Positions 18,208-26,945 of a DNA stretch of 51,558 bases are shown here, in pieces. Numbering within the stretch: the stretch's first letter is position 1; the number at the start of each line of letters is the position of its first letter. Where the stretch lies: contig NZ_LMTZ01000160.1 of assembly GCF_001456025.1 (NCBI RefSeq), positions 1 to 51,558 on the forward strand, read 5' to 3'. A program made the translations under genes and the position numbers. Under the pieces are notes generated by a model, which did not search any database, was not told the origin of the DNA, and saw nothing but the letters and a program-made list of their open reading frames with translations. Source of the stretch: Mastigocoleus testarum BC008 (GTDB lineage Bacteria > Cyanobacteriota > Cyanobacteriia > Cyanobacteriales > Nostocaceae).

Positions 18208-18672
18208 ATGATCTCAGCAATTCCAGAATCAGTCAAATATGGGATGCAATTTTTTCATCCAGCGCTTATGTGGGTCCTGTTTGCAATTACCTTATATGCA
18301 GCTTACTTAGGTCTGCAAGTACAGAGAGTAAGAAATGCTAGGGGGGAAGAAAAAAAAGAACTCATAAAAGGAAGGTTCAATATTAAGCACCATCAAATTG
18401 GTTCGTTGCTTTTAGCAGTTATGGTAGCTGGTTCAATTGGCGGTATGGCTGTTACCTACATCAATAATGGCAAGTTATTTTTTGGTCCCCACTTACTTGT
18501 AGGTTTGGGTATGACAGGAATTATTGCCTTTTCTGCATCCTTGTCTCCATTTATGCAAAAAGGTGCAAATTGGGCGCGAGTCACCCACATAATTTTAAAT
18601 TTTACGTTACTGGGTTTATTTACTTGGCAAGCGATTACTGGAGTCCAAATAGTTCAAAAAATCCTCAGCTGA
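18208..18672 (+). CDS. DUF4079 integral membrane protein
   Basis: A 154-residue membrane protein with four predicted spans (about 18-36, 65-87, 92-112 and 125-147) and conserved histidines in FHPALMW, IKHHQIGS, GPHLL and THIILN. Their arrangement resembles small cytochrome b561-like haem membrane proteins, but that is an inference. The family is largely restricted to cyanobacteria and plastids and its role is not known. A clear purine-rich GGGGGAGA precedes the ATG. It is a single-gene unit. Confidence 0.85.
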   Translation: MISAIPESVKYGMQFFHPALMWVLFAITLYAAYLGLQVQRVRNARGEEKKELIKGRFNIKHHQIGSLLLAVMVAGSIGGMAVTYINNGKLFFGPHLLVGLGMTGIIAFSASLSPFMQKGANWARVTHIILNFTLLGLFTWQAITGVQIVQKILS

Positions 18673-19084
18673 TACATTACTTTAGACAGTAATTAGTGAG
18701 GAATAAGAAGAATATCCAGTAGTTTTTTTACAGAATTTCCTACCGTAGGTATTGGATAATTTTAGCCACAGGAATAACTGTAGAGACGCGACATATCTTC
18801 CTCCAGGAATATTTTGCTCCCACGTCTCTACAGATTCTCAAAGGAAAAAACAATCAATTGAAAGCAATGGGCACGGAATACTCTTGGAGAGACCCTGTAA
18901 TCATTATCTACCAACTTTTGGTATTGCTGATAATCCTTAATTTTCCTCAAGCGATCTATAAACTAACTAAGTGTTTAATTATTCTAAAGTTCTTGTAAAG
19001 TTTTAACGCAGAGACATTACATCGCTACACCTTTCTTATGTTTCCTTTAAGATGCTAGAGCGCCATCGGGGACCCAGATAATTC
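18673..19084. other. Spacer between convergent genes
   Basis: About 410 bases between the DUF4079 gene and glbN, which converge. It contains the second TAGAGACG element (18781-18834) and nothing else I can support. Confidence 0.55.
18781..18834. repeat. Dispersed TAGAGACG element, copy 2
   Basis: Begins TAGAGACGCGACATAT and ends CACGTCTCTACAG, so the ends are inverted repeats (GTAGAGACG / CGTCTCTAC). The left 16 bases match the copy at 4198 exactly; the middle differs. Confidence 0.65.
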
Positions 19085-19453
19085 TTAGTGGTTAAGAACT
19101 TCACCTCGAACAGATTCTGTAATTTGTGCCACTTCTGTAATTAAATCTTCAGGTACGTTCAACTCTCGGAGAGTCGCCACTATATTTTCAATTAGTGCAT
19201 CGAAGTGCGTATCTGTAAGTCCAAGATGTTCTACTAATCTCTGGTGGGCTTGTCGCATTGAACGCCCATCATAGCCGGTCTTACCACCGAAAGCATAGGT
19301 CAAAAAAGATGCTAAATGTTCTCTCTGCCTATTCATGTCTATACCAGCAAAGAAATGGCTTACTTTTTCGTTTGCCATGAGTCGCAAATATAGTTTATCT
19401 ACTGCAGCTTCTACAGCAGGCTCGCCACCAATCCGTTCAAACAATGTACTCAT
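19085..19453 (-). CDS. glbN: Group I truncated haemoglobin (cyanoglobin)
   Basis: A 122-residue two-over-two haemoglobin. His70 (MRQAH) is the proximal ligand, and His46 (NRQREHLASF) sits where Synechocystis GlbN has its distal haem ligand, so a bis-histidyl haem is likely. The GG pairs at FERIGGEP and FGGKTGYDGR are typical. Known relatives bind O2 and NO and protect against nitrosative stress or scavenge oxygen; the exact role here is inferred. The residue that bonds covalently to haem in Synechocystis GlbN (near the C-terminus) appears to be Val here. Single gene, no nif or nitrate genes next to it. Confidence 0.95.
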   Translation of the reverse strand: MSTLFERIGGEPAVEAAVDKLYLRLMANEKVSHFFAGIDMNRQREHLASFLTYAFGGKTGYDGRSMRQAHQRLVEHLGLTDTHFDALIENIVATLRELNVPEDLITEVAQITESVRGEVLNH

Positions 19454-20535
19454 TAGTTAAACGATTCACCTTTAGTCAGGACTAAATAAGTATAAGTTTT
19501 GCTTTTTGCGATCAATAAACATCATCAAGCTTCACTTTCCATTTATTTGTGAATAATCTTGGAATTCTTTCAGCTTTGACTAACTCAAGAATACAATTTG
19601 CTAGTTACAAACTTGGATTTCTATATTCTGTTAAATCGCTTTGAAACAGATTAAATAGCTCAAACTTAACTGAAAATTGTATTAATGTATGTGAAACTTA
19701 TTATATTTCACCTATAAATTGCAATTTGAGCCAATAGAAAAACGCTTAATAACAGGTTCACAACATCCTTGATTAAGAGCTAAAAAATTTCAATTAAATG
19801 ACATAGCTCAGCAGAAGTTTTATCGATATGAGGAATACAATACAACATTATTAGATAGAGTAATAAATAAATTCCTAAAAATTACATTTTTTTGTATTTC
19901 TGCTGCAAAATTATCAGTATTATGTGATTTTTATATGAAATATTGAAGGGTATTATAAATTTAAAATCAGGGTTTGAAGACTTCTCATTATTTTTTGAGT
20001 AAGGCTGATATTTTACTTCACAAATTTCCACATAAACAATCTTAAATCTCGGTAGCAGTTGAATAAAAGGAAACTGCAAAAAGCTTCTAATCATCTTGAA
20101 GCTTAAAGAGGTAAAAGACTCAGGTAAAAAATTCGCTAAAATGTAATGGAGAGATTATCCGTATATCTAGATATAATAGCTACTTCAAAAAAGATATAGT
20201 TTAATTTTTAACGTCAATAAATAGTGTAATTTAGAACATTTGTAAGTTAATTTCCAACTCCAGTAAAATCTCAAATAATATTATTAGCAACAATCCCCAA
20301 GATAAATATGGGTTTCATAGTTATTCATGAGAACAATTCGAACTTAATGGCAATCAAATTACGAGAAAAATTGAAGACTATTGTCTCCAGTTTAATATTC
20401 CTTCTGAAAAAAACATAGAATTTACGAGGTATTAGATTATTGGGGGAGAAATTGAGGAGATTTAAGCAATTATTTCACTTTTATCGGAGTACTCAGTAAA
20501 AAATGAACTCTATTCTCCTCACATATCTCGACTGA
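19454..20535. other. Long AT-rich spacer
   Basis: About 1,080 bases between two minus-strand genes (glbN downstream, DUF1997 upstream). Only short open frames with poor composition are present. I see no array, RNA gene or clear hairpin. Confidence 0.5.
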
Positions 20536-21180
20536 CTATATATTTTGATGAAAATCTTCTTGTACTTTGCGGGTTAAGCGTCGGGAAACTTGTCGAACAA
20601 TTTGATTGAGTAATTTGTCACCAGTTGATTTAACTAAAGATTTGGGTAATCGCTGAATAAACTTGGGAAACTGAATATACACCTTCAAGTCTAATTCCCA
20701 TTCCACTCTAGTTATGTGTTCTAAAACACCATTTTTCTCTACAGAATCTTCAAACAATTGTAGGGATGCACGGTAGTCAACATCGTAGTTCATGGGATCG
20801 TATCCAGGAATGGGTATCGTCCTAATCCTGTAAATCCCCTGTTCTTGAGGCAATAGTTCCAGACCAATTTTGGGCTCTAACTCGTAACCAAAAGAGCCAA
20901 AACGACCGATTACCAAGGCATAACCATTATCACCCAAAGGTTGTACTTTCATTGGTAGAGCACAACGTACAAACCAGGAAGCGTGATTGTCAAGGTACTC
21001 AGCCACACTTTCAGCAGAGGCGGACATTTTCATGCAATCACTGTAATGACCGCAAAATTCAGTTGGAGCATTAAAATTTAATTCTTCCGTTGTCTCCGGT
21101 AATACTCCGAAATTTGATTGTGCTGAATATACTATGTTGCTTTTCTCCTGAAATTGATGTTCCCGGTTTTTTGAAAGCAT
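20536..21180 (-). CDS. DUF1997 family protein
   Basis: A 214-residue soluble protein of the cyanobacterial/plant DUF1997 family, which has a START/SRPBCC-like appearance: alternating strands ending in a long C-terminal helix. It includes CALPMKVQPLGDNGYALVIG and VEWELDLKVYIQFPKFIQ. The function is unknown. The N-terminal 30 residues are polar and probably disordered. It is divergent from the SDR gene, with 190 bases between the starts. Confidence 0.82.
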   Translation of the reverse strand: MLSKNREHQFQEKSNIVYSAQSNFGVLPETTEELNFNAPTEFCGHYSDCMKMSASAESVAEYLDNHASWFVRCALPMKVQPLGDNGYALVIGRFGSFGYELEPKIGLELLPQEQGIYRIRTIPIPGYDPMNYDVDYRASLQLFEDSVEKNGVLEHITRVEWELDLKVYIQFPKFIQRLPKSLVKSTGDKLLNQIVRQVSRRLTRKVQEDFHQNI

Positions 21181-21371
21181 AAACCCATTCCTGTGTCTTG
21201 ACCAATTTTTTTCTCTAAATTAATAATTCCCCTCGGAGTGGGGTAATTTCGCACCAGTCTTATTTGTCAGCAAAACTTTAATTATCTGTTCTTAAGTTCA
21301 TCTCATCTCTAAAATAGAAAACGAAAAACAAACATGTACAGACATATTAGTTTCCTAGGGTAGCGTAAATC

Positions 21372-22031
21372 GTGAAAGCATTTGTAGCAGGGGCAACAGG
21401 CGAAACTGGACGTCGGATCGTACGAGAGTTAGTGGCACGTAATATACCTGTTCGTGCTTTAGTTAGGGATATTGAACAAGCAAAAACTATTTTGCCAGAG
21501 TCCACCGAGTTAATACAAGCGGATGTTCTTAAATCTGATACTTTTGTTTCCTCTTTAGAGGGATGTACTGTATTGCTATGTGCTACAGGAGCAAGACCCA
21601 GTCTCGATCCCAGCGGACCTTATAAAGTAGATTATGAAGGAACAAAAAATTTAGTCAACGCAGCTAAAAGTCAAGGAATAGAACATTTTGTTTTAGTTTC
21701 TTCAATGTGTGTTTCACAGTTTTTTCATCCACTTAACTTATTTTGGCTGATTTTGTATTGGAAAAAACAAGCTGAGGAATACATTCAAAAAAGTGGTTTA
21801 ACTTACACCATAGTTCGCCCGGGGGGGTTAAAAAATGAAGATAATTCCGATTCAATAGTGATGGCAAAAGCCGATACTTTATTTGAGGGTAGTATCCCCC
21901 GTCAAAAAGTAGCACAAGTTTGTGTAGAAGCGCTGTCAAATCCAGAAGCACGAGATAAAATTGTAGAGATTATCGCTAAACCCGATGCTGCAGCCAAGAG
22001 TTTGCAAGAACTTTTCGCTGACGTGGCATAA
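21372..22031 (+). CDS. NAD(P)-binding SDR (atypical, NmrA-like)
   Basis: A 219-residue Rossmann protein with the nucleotide loop VAGATGETGRRIV (residues 4-16), a basic residue after beta2 (RALVRD) pointing to NADP(H), and DVLKSDTF. It lacks the YxxxK of classic short-chain dehydrogenases at the expected place and instead resembles the small atypical SDRs of cyanobacteria and chloroplasts, whose substrates are mostly unknown. It starts with GTG. A hairpin plus T-run at 22038-22072 follows the stop directly. Confidence 0.85.
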   Translation: MKAFVAGATGETGRRIVRELVARNIPVRALVRDIEQAKTILPESTELIQADVLKSDTFVSSLEGCTVLLCATGARPSLDPSGPYKVDYEGTKNLVNAAKSQGIEHFVLVSSMCVSQFFHPLNLFWLILYWKKQAEEYIQKSGLTYTIVRPGGLKNEDNSDSIVMAKADTLFEGSIPRQKVAQVCVEALSNPEARDKIVEIIAKPDAAAKSLQELFADVA

Positions 22032-22037
22032 ATATCT

Positions 22038-22072
22038 AGGACGTAGTATTTCTGCGTCCTGATAGCATTTTT
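22038..22072 (+). terminator. Intrinsic terminator after the SDR gene
   Basis: AGGACG and CGTCCT pair (6 bp, with a TA/TG extension), 6 bases after the stop; ATTTTTTG follows about 10 bases later. Consistent with Rho-independent termination. The rest of the spacer to 22412 holds only AT-rich sequence. Confidence 0.55.
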
Positions 22073-22412
22073 TGTCAAAGTATTTTTCGTCAATATTTTT
22101 TGATATGTTTGTCAATATTTTTAACTTTAAACTTGAATTTAAAATTTAGTCTGAATGTAATTTTTAACTTAACCTTAATTTTGAATGAGGATTTGACTTT
22201 GACCGCAGTTAAGAAATTGGGGTAAATATATCGTTTGTCTTATATTTTTGCTTCCGAAAAGGGAATGGGGATTGGAAATTAGTTGCTTGTTACTAAAAGA
22301 AATCGAAGTTAGATAAATCCCTTAGTTTTCTGCCCTGTGACAAGTGATTTTACCGGAATTTAGGTATAAAGACTTGTGTTTATATTCTGATAACTATATC
22401 CAATAATCATTA

Positions 22413-23120
22413 ATGACACGAACTATTAAAGGGTTCCAACTTAGAGGAGCAGAGAAGTTTATTGGTCCACTCGCTGCACTTTTAGGCTTTGTGTTTATGA
22501 TGCAGTGGTATATACACGGGACTTTAAGACCATCTGGAATCGATCCAGTATTTCAAGTTCAACAGCCACCTTTAATTATGGAAGGTGGCGATCCCTATAT
22601 TAGGGCGCTAATGCGAACCATTTCAGCTAGCGAAGCTAACGATCCTCGTCCTTATTCGATTTTATACGGTGGTAAACATGTAAGCGACCTCAGCAGGCAT
22701 CCGGAACAATGCATAACAATTGTTAACGGTCCCAACAAGGGAAATTGTTCTACCGCTGCAGGTCGCTATCAAATAATCAACACTACCTGGTATGACATTG
22801 CTCAGCGCTATCATCCCCAACCGAATCAATTTATGTGGTGGACGAATTATAGTTTTGAGGCTCAATATCAAGATGCAGTAATTTATAGCTGGTTGAGCGA
22901 TTCAAAATTTTGGCAAACAAATTTTTCTAAATCTTTACAAGAAGGAAAGGTTAAAGATGTTTTACGACGTTTATCTCCAACTTGGACAAGTTTGGGATAT
23001 GGAATTGAAAATAATTCTATGAGTCGCCATCTCCCAAAAATATACCAAAAAATGTTGAAGGAAGAATTGCAATTGGCTAACAAGTCACAGGAACAGGGAG
23101 CAAAAGTTAAAGGTCAGTAA
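22413..23120 (+). CDS. Membrane-anchored muramidase (phage lambda lysozyme-like, GH104 type)
   Basis: A 235-residue protein with an N-terminal anchor (about residues 16-33) and a lambda R-like lysozyme domain. Visible landmarks are ISASE with the likely catalytic Glu74, YGGKHVSDLSRHPEQC and STAAGRYQI (about 113-121), which correspond in order to those of the lambda endolysin. The domain should face the periplasm and cleave peptidoglycan, as a lytic transglycosylase if it follows lambda R. No holin, spanin or other phage gene is nearby, so it looks domesticated. Its stop codon directly abuts the stop of menH on the other strand. Confidence 0.85.
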   Translation: MTRTIKGFQLRGAEKFIGPLAALLGFVFMMQWYIHGTLRPSGIDPVFQVQQPPLIMEGGDPYIRALMRTISASEANDPRPYSILYGGKHVSDLSRHPEQCITIVNGPNKGNCSTAAGRYQIINTTWYDIAQRYHPQPNQFMWWTNYSFEAQYQDAVIYSWLSDSKFWQTNFSKSLQEGKVKDVLRRLSPTWTSLGYGIENNSMSRHLPKIYQKMLKEELQLANKSQEQGAKVKGQ

Positions 23121-23948
23121 TTAAAATTCGGCACTTAAAAAATTCTTGACTACACTGACAAATTCTAATGGTTTTGCAAAATGAATATTGTGAGCAGTAT
23201 CTCTAACTATTTTTAGTTGAGAATATTTGGCTTCTCGCTGAATCTTTTTATTTATTTCCACAAACTTTGGATCTAATTCTCCCACTAGCAATAATAAAGG
23301 AACATTGTTAGTTTTAAGTTTTGACCATAAAGAAGGTTGAACACCAGTACCCATCATCTTGAGGGATTTAACTAGTTGTTTTGGATCGTTTTGTAAGCGC
23401 TGTTTTATTAACTCTGAAAACTGGGTGTGGGTTTTTATATCGCCAAAAATTTCTTGGCTGTACCAGTTTGTAAGAAAAAGAGTAAAATCTTCTGGATTAA
23501 TTATTCTACTTAATTTGCGAGCTATTTGAGCATCCCGTTTAATTCTTCCTAATCTTTCTGGTTCTGTAGCTAAACCAGGGGAGGCTGATTCCAAAATAAC
23601 CTTGGTAAAATATTGGGGAAAATTTATAGTAAGATAGAGGGCTAATCTACCACCCATTGAATAGCCGATTAAAAAACATCGTTCGAGATTTAATTTCTTC
23701 AGTAATTTATCTAATAATTTCATTAATGCTTTCGCAGTATTCGGCATTTGATAGTATTCATCACTACCAAAAATTTGAGTTCTGCCATGTCCGGGAAGGT
23801 CAATTTTTAAACAATAGAAATCTTCAGCTACTATTGATGTAATTTGATCGAATTCATTAGTATTACCCATAAAACCATGTAAAAAAATAATCAGTGGCTT
23901 ATGGGTATTGCCACTGAAAATATAGTTAAATTGATAGTTTTCAAACAT
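23121..23948 (-). CDS. menH: MenH-like alpha/beta hydrolase
   Basis: Probably 2-succinyl-6-hydroxy-2,4-cyclohexadiene-1-carboxylate synthase of phylloquinone synthesis, which supplies photosystem I. The oxyanion motif FLHGFMGN (residues 22-29), nucleophile GYSMGG (Ser97), acid GELDPKF (Asp226) and base TAHNIHF (His253) form a complete triad, and 275 residues is the usual length. The GFMG and YSMGGR contexts favour MenH over other hydrolases, but no other men gene is adjacent, so the substrate is inferred. Convergent with the muramidase gene with zero bases between the two stops. Confidence 0.85.
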   Translation of the reverse strand: MFENYQFNYIFSGNTHKPLIIFLHGFMGNTNEFDQITSIVAEDFYCLKIDLPGHGRTQIFGSDEYYQMPNTAKALMKLLDKLLKKLNLERCFLIGYSMGGRLALYLTINFPQYFTKVILESASPGLATEPERLGRIKRDAQIARKLSRIINPEDFTLFLTNWYSQEIFGDIKTHTQFSELIKQRLQNDPKQLVKSLKMMGTGVQPSLWSKLKTNNVPLLLLVGELDPKFVEINKKIQREAKYSQLKIVRDTAHNIHFAKPLEFVSVVKNFLSAEF

Positions 23949-24295
23949 TAATTTTCTGGCATTTTAACTATATAAATATGATTTTTAATATTATGTCAGG
24001 TAAATTAATGGGCGATAATTGATGAGTCATATTAGTGGACCAATAGGTAGCGCAGCTATAACGTAGCGTTTTAACGCAGCAAGCTGTTTGTTGACGCAGC
24101 TACGCTGAACACCGTAGGTACGTCTAACGCGCAGCGCGTTCTCGGGGGGACATGTAAGTGTACATAGCGCACAGCGATTAGTAATTGGTTACACGCGCTT
24201 CAATATCGTAGATAATTGATAATTGGTAATGGAGATAATAAACGAATAAAAATCTATCCATAACCAACATTATGCTATCCAAACAAGAAATTTAT
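23949..24295. repeat. Palindrome-rich spacer
   Basis: Between menH (divergent promoter side) and the end of the metal-sensor gene. It contains a run of interlocking GC-rich palindromes at about 24048-24145, including the perfect AACGCGC-A-GCGCGTT at 24126-24140 and repeated GCGCAGC/GCAGCTACGC words, then an AT-rich stretch with a few TAATTGG heptamers. This is the kind of short repeat cluster common in Nostocales spacers. No gene. Confidence 0.6.
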
Positions 24296-24760
24296 CTAAG
24301 GAAGAAATCTATCTAAGGCGGCTTTTAATTCTTTGATTTCTACCTCAATATTACCTTCATCCACGGCTCTCGCAATACACTCAGTTAGATGTTCATCTAA
24401 AACAATTCTTGCAACCCTATCTAAGGCTCCTCTGACAGCCGCAATTTGTAATAATACATCGGGACAAGGACTACTTTGTTGCACCATAGTCTTGATTCCA
24501 CGCACATGTCCTTCTATTCTCGATAGCCGATTGACAATGCGTCGTAGTGACTCTTCACTGTGGATGTGAGCATGGGTATGATTTGTATCATTTTGAGTGT
24601 TATGAGTTTGAGTTTTGTGGATTTTATTTTTATTAGTTTTATTAGTTTTATTTCTTTGAGTTTTGCTGATATTTTCTTGCTTGATATCATAACCGAGTAC
24701 ATCTGAATTTTCTTCTGAGGCGGACAAGGATTCTTGAGAAAATCGGTTAGTTGTATTCAT
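24296..24760 (-). CDS. CsoR/RcnR-family metal sensor, InrS-like
   Basis: A 154-residue regulator: a polar His-rich N-terminal extension (about 1-66) and a DUF156 four-helix domain (67-154; LRRIVNRLSRIEGHVRGIK). Metal-ligand positions are His67, Cys99, His124 and Cys128. The spacing (32, 25, 4) equals that of the His-Cys-His-Cys set of Synechocystis InrS, a nickel sensor controlling an efflux pump, and differs from the copper sensor CsoR, which lacks the first His. It should repress a promoter until metal binds. No efflux gene is adjacent, so the target is not visible. The long extension, rich in Asn, Thr and His, is unusual. The start is the first ATG; an internal start would shorten it. Confidence 0.85.
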   Translation of the reverse strand: MNTTNRFSQESLSASEENSDVLGYDIKQENISKTQRNKTNKTNKNKIHKTQTHNTQNDTNHTHAHIHSEESLRRIVNRLSRIEGHVRGIKTMVQQSSPCPDVLLQIAAVRGALDRVARIVLDEHLTECIARAVDEGNIEVEIKELKAALDRFLP

Positions 24761-25007
24761 GAGCTGAATATTTTATTTTAGTGTCTCAATTAAGATCCTA
24801 GCCTACTGGTCAGCACAGATGAGTAATTTATTGATGATTTAATTTCGATCGCCACATCAAAAAGAAACCATAGCAGGAAAACAAACGTCTGCGACCCAAG
24901 ATAAAGGACAAATCTGTCAGAATATCAGTAAATGTGATTGTCACGACTAACTAACAAATCAAGAAGTGTAAATCATTAAAAACTAGAAATTAACAACAGT
25001 TGTGTCT

Positions 25008-26237
25008 ATGGGATTTTCCAAACTACCTCGCTCAATGCGTCAATTAACGACCCATCTTTTAGCTATTTTGATGGGTGTTGTGTTTACGGTAAGTACCGTT
25101 AGAGTATTACCTTCACAAGCAGAACCTGCACCTAGTTTATCGACAACAGATTCCAGTCAGTTGCTCGCACAACGCCAATCACCTGCAGCTGCTGCAGCCA
25201 TTGGTAATCGTAGCTTTGTTACAGCGGCGGTAAAACGAGTTGGTCCAGCTGTTGTACGTATTGATACTGAACGTACAGTGGTTAGTCGCCAACGTCGTCT
25301 AGATCCATTTTTTGACGATCCATTTTTTCGGGAATTTTTTGGCGACAGTCTTCCACAACAAGCCCCCAGACGTCAACAACAGCGTGGTTTAGGTTCGGGC
25401 GTGATTTTCGACCGTACTGGACTGATACTGACCAATGCTCACGTAGTAGATAAAGCCGACAAGGTCACGGTTCATCTTAAAGATGGACGTAGTGTGGAAG
25501 GTAAGGTTCGAGGTGTTGATGAAATTACTGACCTAGCTGTAGTAAAGATTGACGCTGGGGATAATTTACCCGCTGCGGTTTTAGGTTCCTCCGATGACGT
25601 TCAAGTTGGAGATTGGGCGATCGCAGTAGGTAATCCTTTGGGATTTGACAACACCGTTACTTTAGGAATTATTAGTACTCTTAGACGTCCGAGTTCCCAA
25701 GTAGGAATTTCTGATAAACGCTTAGATTTTATTCAAACTGACGCAGCAATTAACCCCGGAAATTCTGGTGGACCTTTACTGAACGATCGCGGTGAAGTAA
25801 TTGGAATTAATACTGCAATTCGAGCTGATGCAATGGGTATTGGATTTGCAATTCCTATTAATAAAGCAAAAACAATTGCAGCCAAATTACAGCGTGGGGA
25901 AAAAGTCTCTCACCCCTTCATTGGTGTGGTGATGCAAGATTTAACTCCAGAGATGGCGAAAAAATTTAATCAGGATCCCAATTCGCCAGTAGAAATACCT
26001 GAAATCAAAGGAATTTTAGTACGTCGAGTCGTACCTAATTCTCCAGCTGCAACAGCAGGTATTCGTCCTGGTGATGTAATTATTCAGGTAGATGGGAAAC
26101 AAACAACTGAGGGCGAACAATTACTTGGTATCGTTGAAGACAGTGAAGTTGGTCAAACATTACAAGTAAAAATTCGACGGGGTAACCGCACACAGCAAGT
26201 TTCTGTGAAAACTACTCAATTACGAACTTCTTCGTAG
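25008..26237 (+). CDS. HtrA-family serine endopeptidase (HhoA/HhoB/HtrA)
   Basis: A periplasmic or thylakoid-lumen quality-control protease of about 409 residues. An N-terminal membrane/signal segment (about 16-38) precedes a trypsin-like domain with the triad His145 (TNAHVV), Asp175 (TDLAVVKI) and Ser253 (NPGNSGGPLL), then one PDZ domain from about residue 310 (IRPGDVIIQVDG). This is the one-PDZ architecture of the three cyanobacterial Deg proteases; which paralogue cannot be told. In-frame GTG at 25002 is an alternative start adding two residues. Its 3' end faces the SRPBCC-like gene across an STRR hairpin. Confidence 0.95.
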   Translation: MGFSKLPRSMRQLTTHLLAILMGVVFTVSTVRVLPSQAEPAPSLSTTDSSQLLAQRQSPAAAAAIGNRSFVTAAVKRVGPAVVRIDTERTVVSRQRRLDPFFDDPFFREFFGDSLPQQAPRRQQQRGLGSGVIFDRTGLILTNAHVVDKADKVTVHLKDGRSVEGKVRGVDEITDLAVVKIDAGDNLPAAVLGSSDDVQVGDWAIAVGNPLGFDNTVTLGIISTLRRPSSQVGISDKRLDFIQTDAAINPGNSGGPLLNDRGEVIGINTAIRADAMGIGFAIPINKAKTIAAKLQRGEKVSHPFIGVVMQDLTPEMAKKFNQDPNSPVEIPEIKGILVRRVVPNSPAATAGIRPGDVIIQVDGKQTTEGEQLLGIVEDSEVGQTLQVKIRRGNRTQQVSVKTTQLRTSS

Positions 26238-26349
26238 ATTGGTGATTGGGGATTGGCGACTGGCGACTGGGTATAGGAGACTGGGAATAGGAAGATAGTG
26301 TATTTTAACTCAATCGCCAATTCCCAATACCTAATCCCTAATCGCTAAT
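26238..26349. repeat. STRR with inverted halves between convergent genes
   Basis: GATTGGGGATTGGCGACTGG-type heptamers (26240-26290) face CCAATTCCCAATACCTAATC-type heptamers (26313-26349), so the transcript can fold into a long imperfect hairpin. It lies exactly between two convergent stops and may act as a two-way terminator. Confidence 0.6.
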
Positions 26350-26361
26350 CCATATATGACA

Positions 26362-26763
26362 CTATCGTGTCACGCTACCGCTAACGCCATTACTAGTCAA
26401 AAACTGACGTAAGCTGAGTAAGCTTAAGCTTTGTCCGAGGGATATGGGTAGCATGGATACACCTTCCAAACGAGATTGTACCCAACCTTCACCCCAGTAC
26501 CATTCATGGAAACCATCTATACCTTGGCTCAAGAGCAAGCGCAAACAGTTATCACCTGCGACATCAACTCGATGATGAATTGAAATAATTCCCATTTGAG
26601 TTGTAAATTCTAATCCTGAATGTAGTTGGTTGGCGCTCGAATTTAAATTACCCCAAGGAAGCCATTTTTTTAGTGTTACGGGATTTAAGAGACTTTCACG
26701 AATTTTATCGGCTGAAGCTTCAACTTCTATTCTTAATTGACTTTTTTGAAACTTTCCCAACAT
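26362..26763 (-). CDS. SRPBCC (START-like) small protein
   Basis: A 133-residue protein that looks like the helix-grip fold: IEVEASADKIRESLLNPVTL near the N-terminus followed by KKWLPWG and a series of strands. No catalytic motif is visible. Members bind hydrophobic ligands or serve as accessory factors, so nothing specific can be said. No signal peptide. Promoter side lies next to the CAGTTAT repeats and the CRISPR array. Confidence 0.65.
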   Translation of the reverse strand: MLGKFQKSQLRIEVEASADKIRESLLNPVTLKKWLPWGNLNSSANQLHSGLEFTTQMGIISIHHRVDVAGDNCLRLLLSQGIDGFHEWYWGEGWVQSRLEGVSMLPISLGQSLSLLSLRQFLTSNGVSGSVTR

Positions 26764-26805
26764 TTTGGTTTTTATCGTAAATTCTTTCTAATTTATAACG
26801 AATAA

Positions 26806-26902
26806 TCAGTTATCAGTTGTCAGTGAACAGTTATCAGTTATCAGTTTATGGCTTGCGCCACGCCCTTACGGGCTACAGTTGTCAGTGAACAGTTGTCAGT
26901 GT
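26806..26902. repeat. CAGTTAT-type STRR with embedded 44-bp dispersed repeat (copy A)
   Basis: Heptamer-like words (CAGTTAT, CAGTTGT, CAGTGAA) flank a GC-rich palindromic core, CCACGCCCTTACGGGC. The stretch 26837-26880 is repeated in inverse orientation at 31012-31055 with two mismatches. Confidence 0.85.
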
Positions 26903-26945
26903 TCCAGATATTGATCTAACATTTCATCTGATTTTGCGATCGCTT

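Noticed and set aside
24296..24760. Copper sensor CsoR
   Set aside because: The extra histidine 32 residues before the first cysteine fits InrS better than CsoR; metal specificity remains inference.
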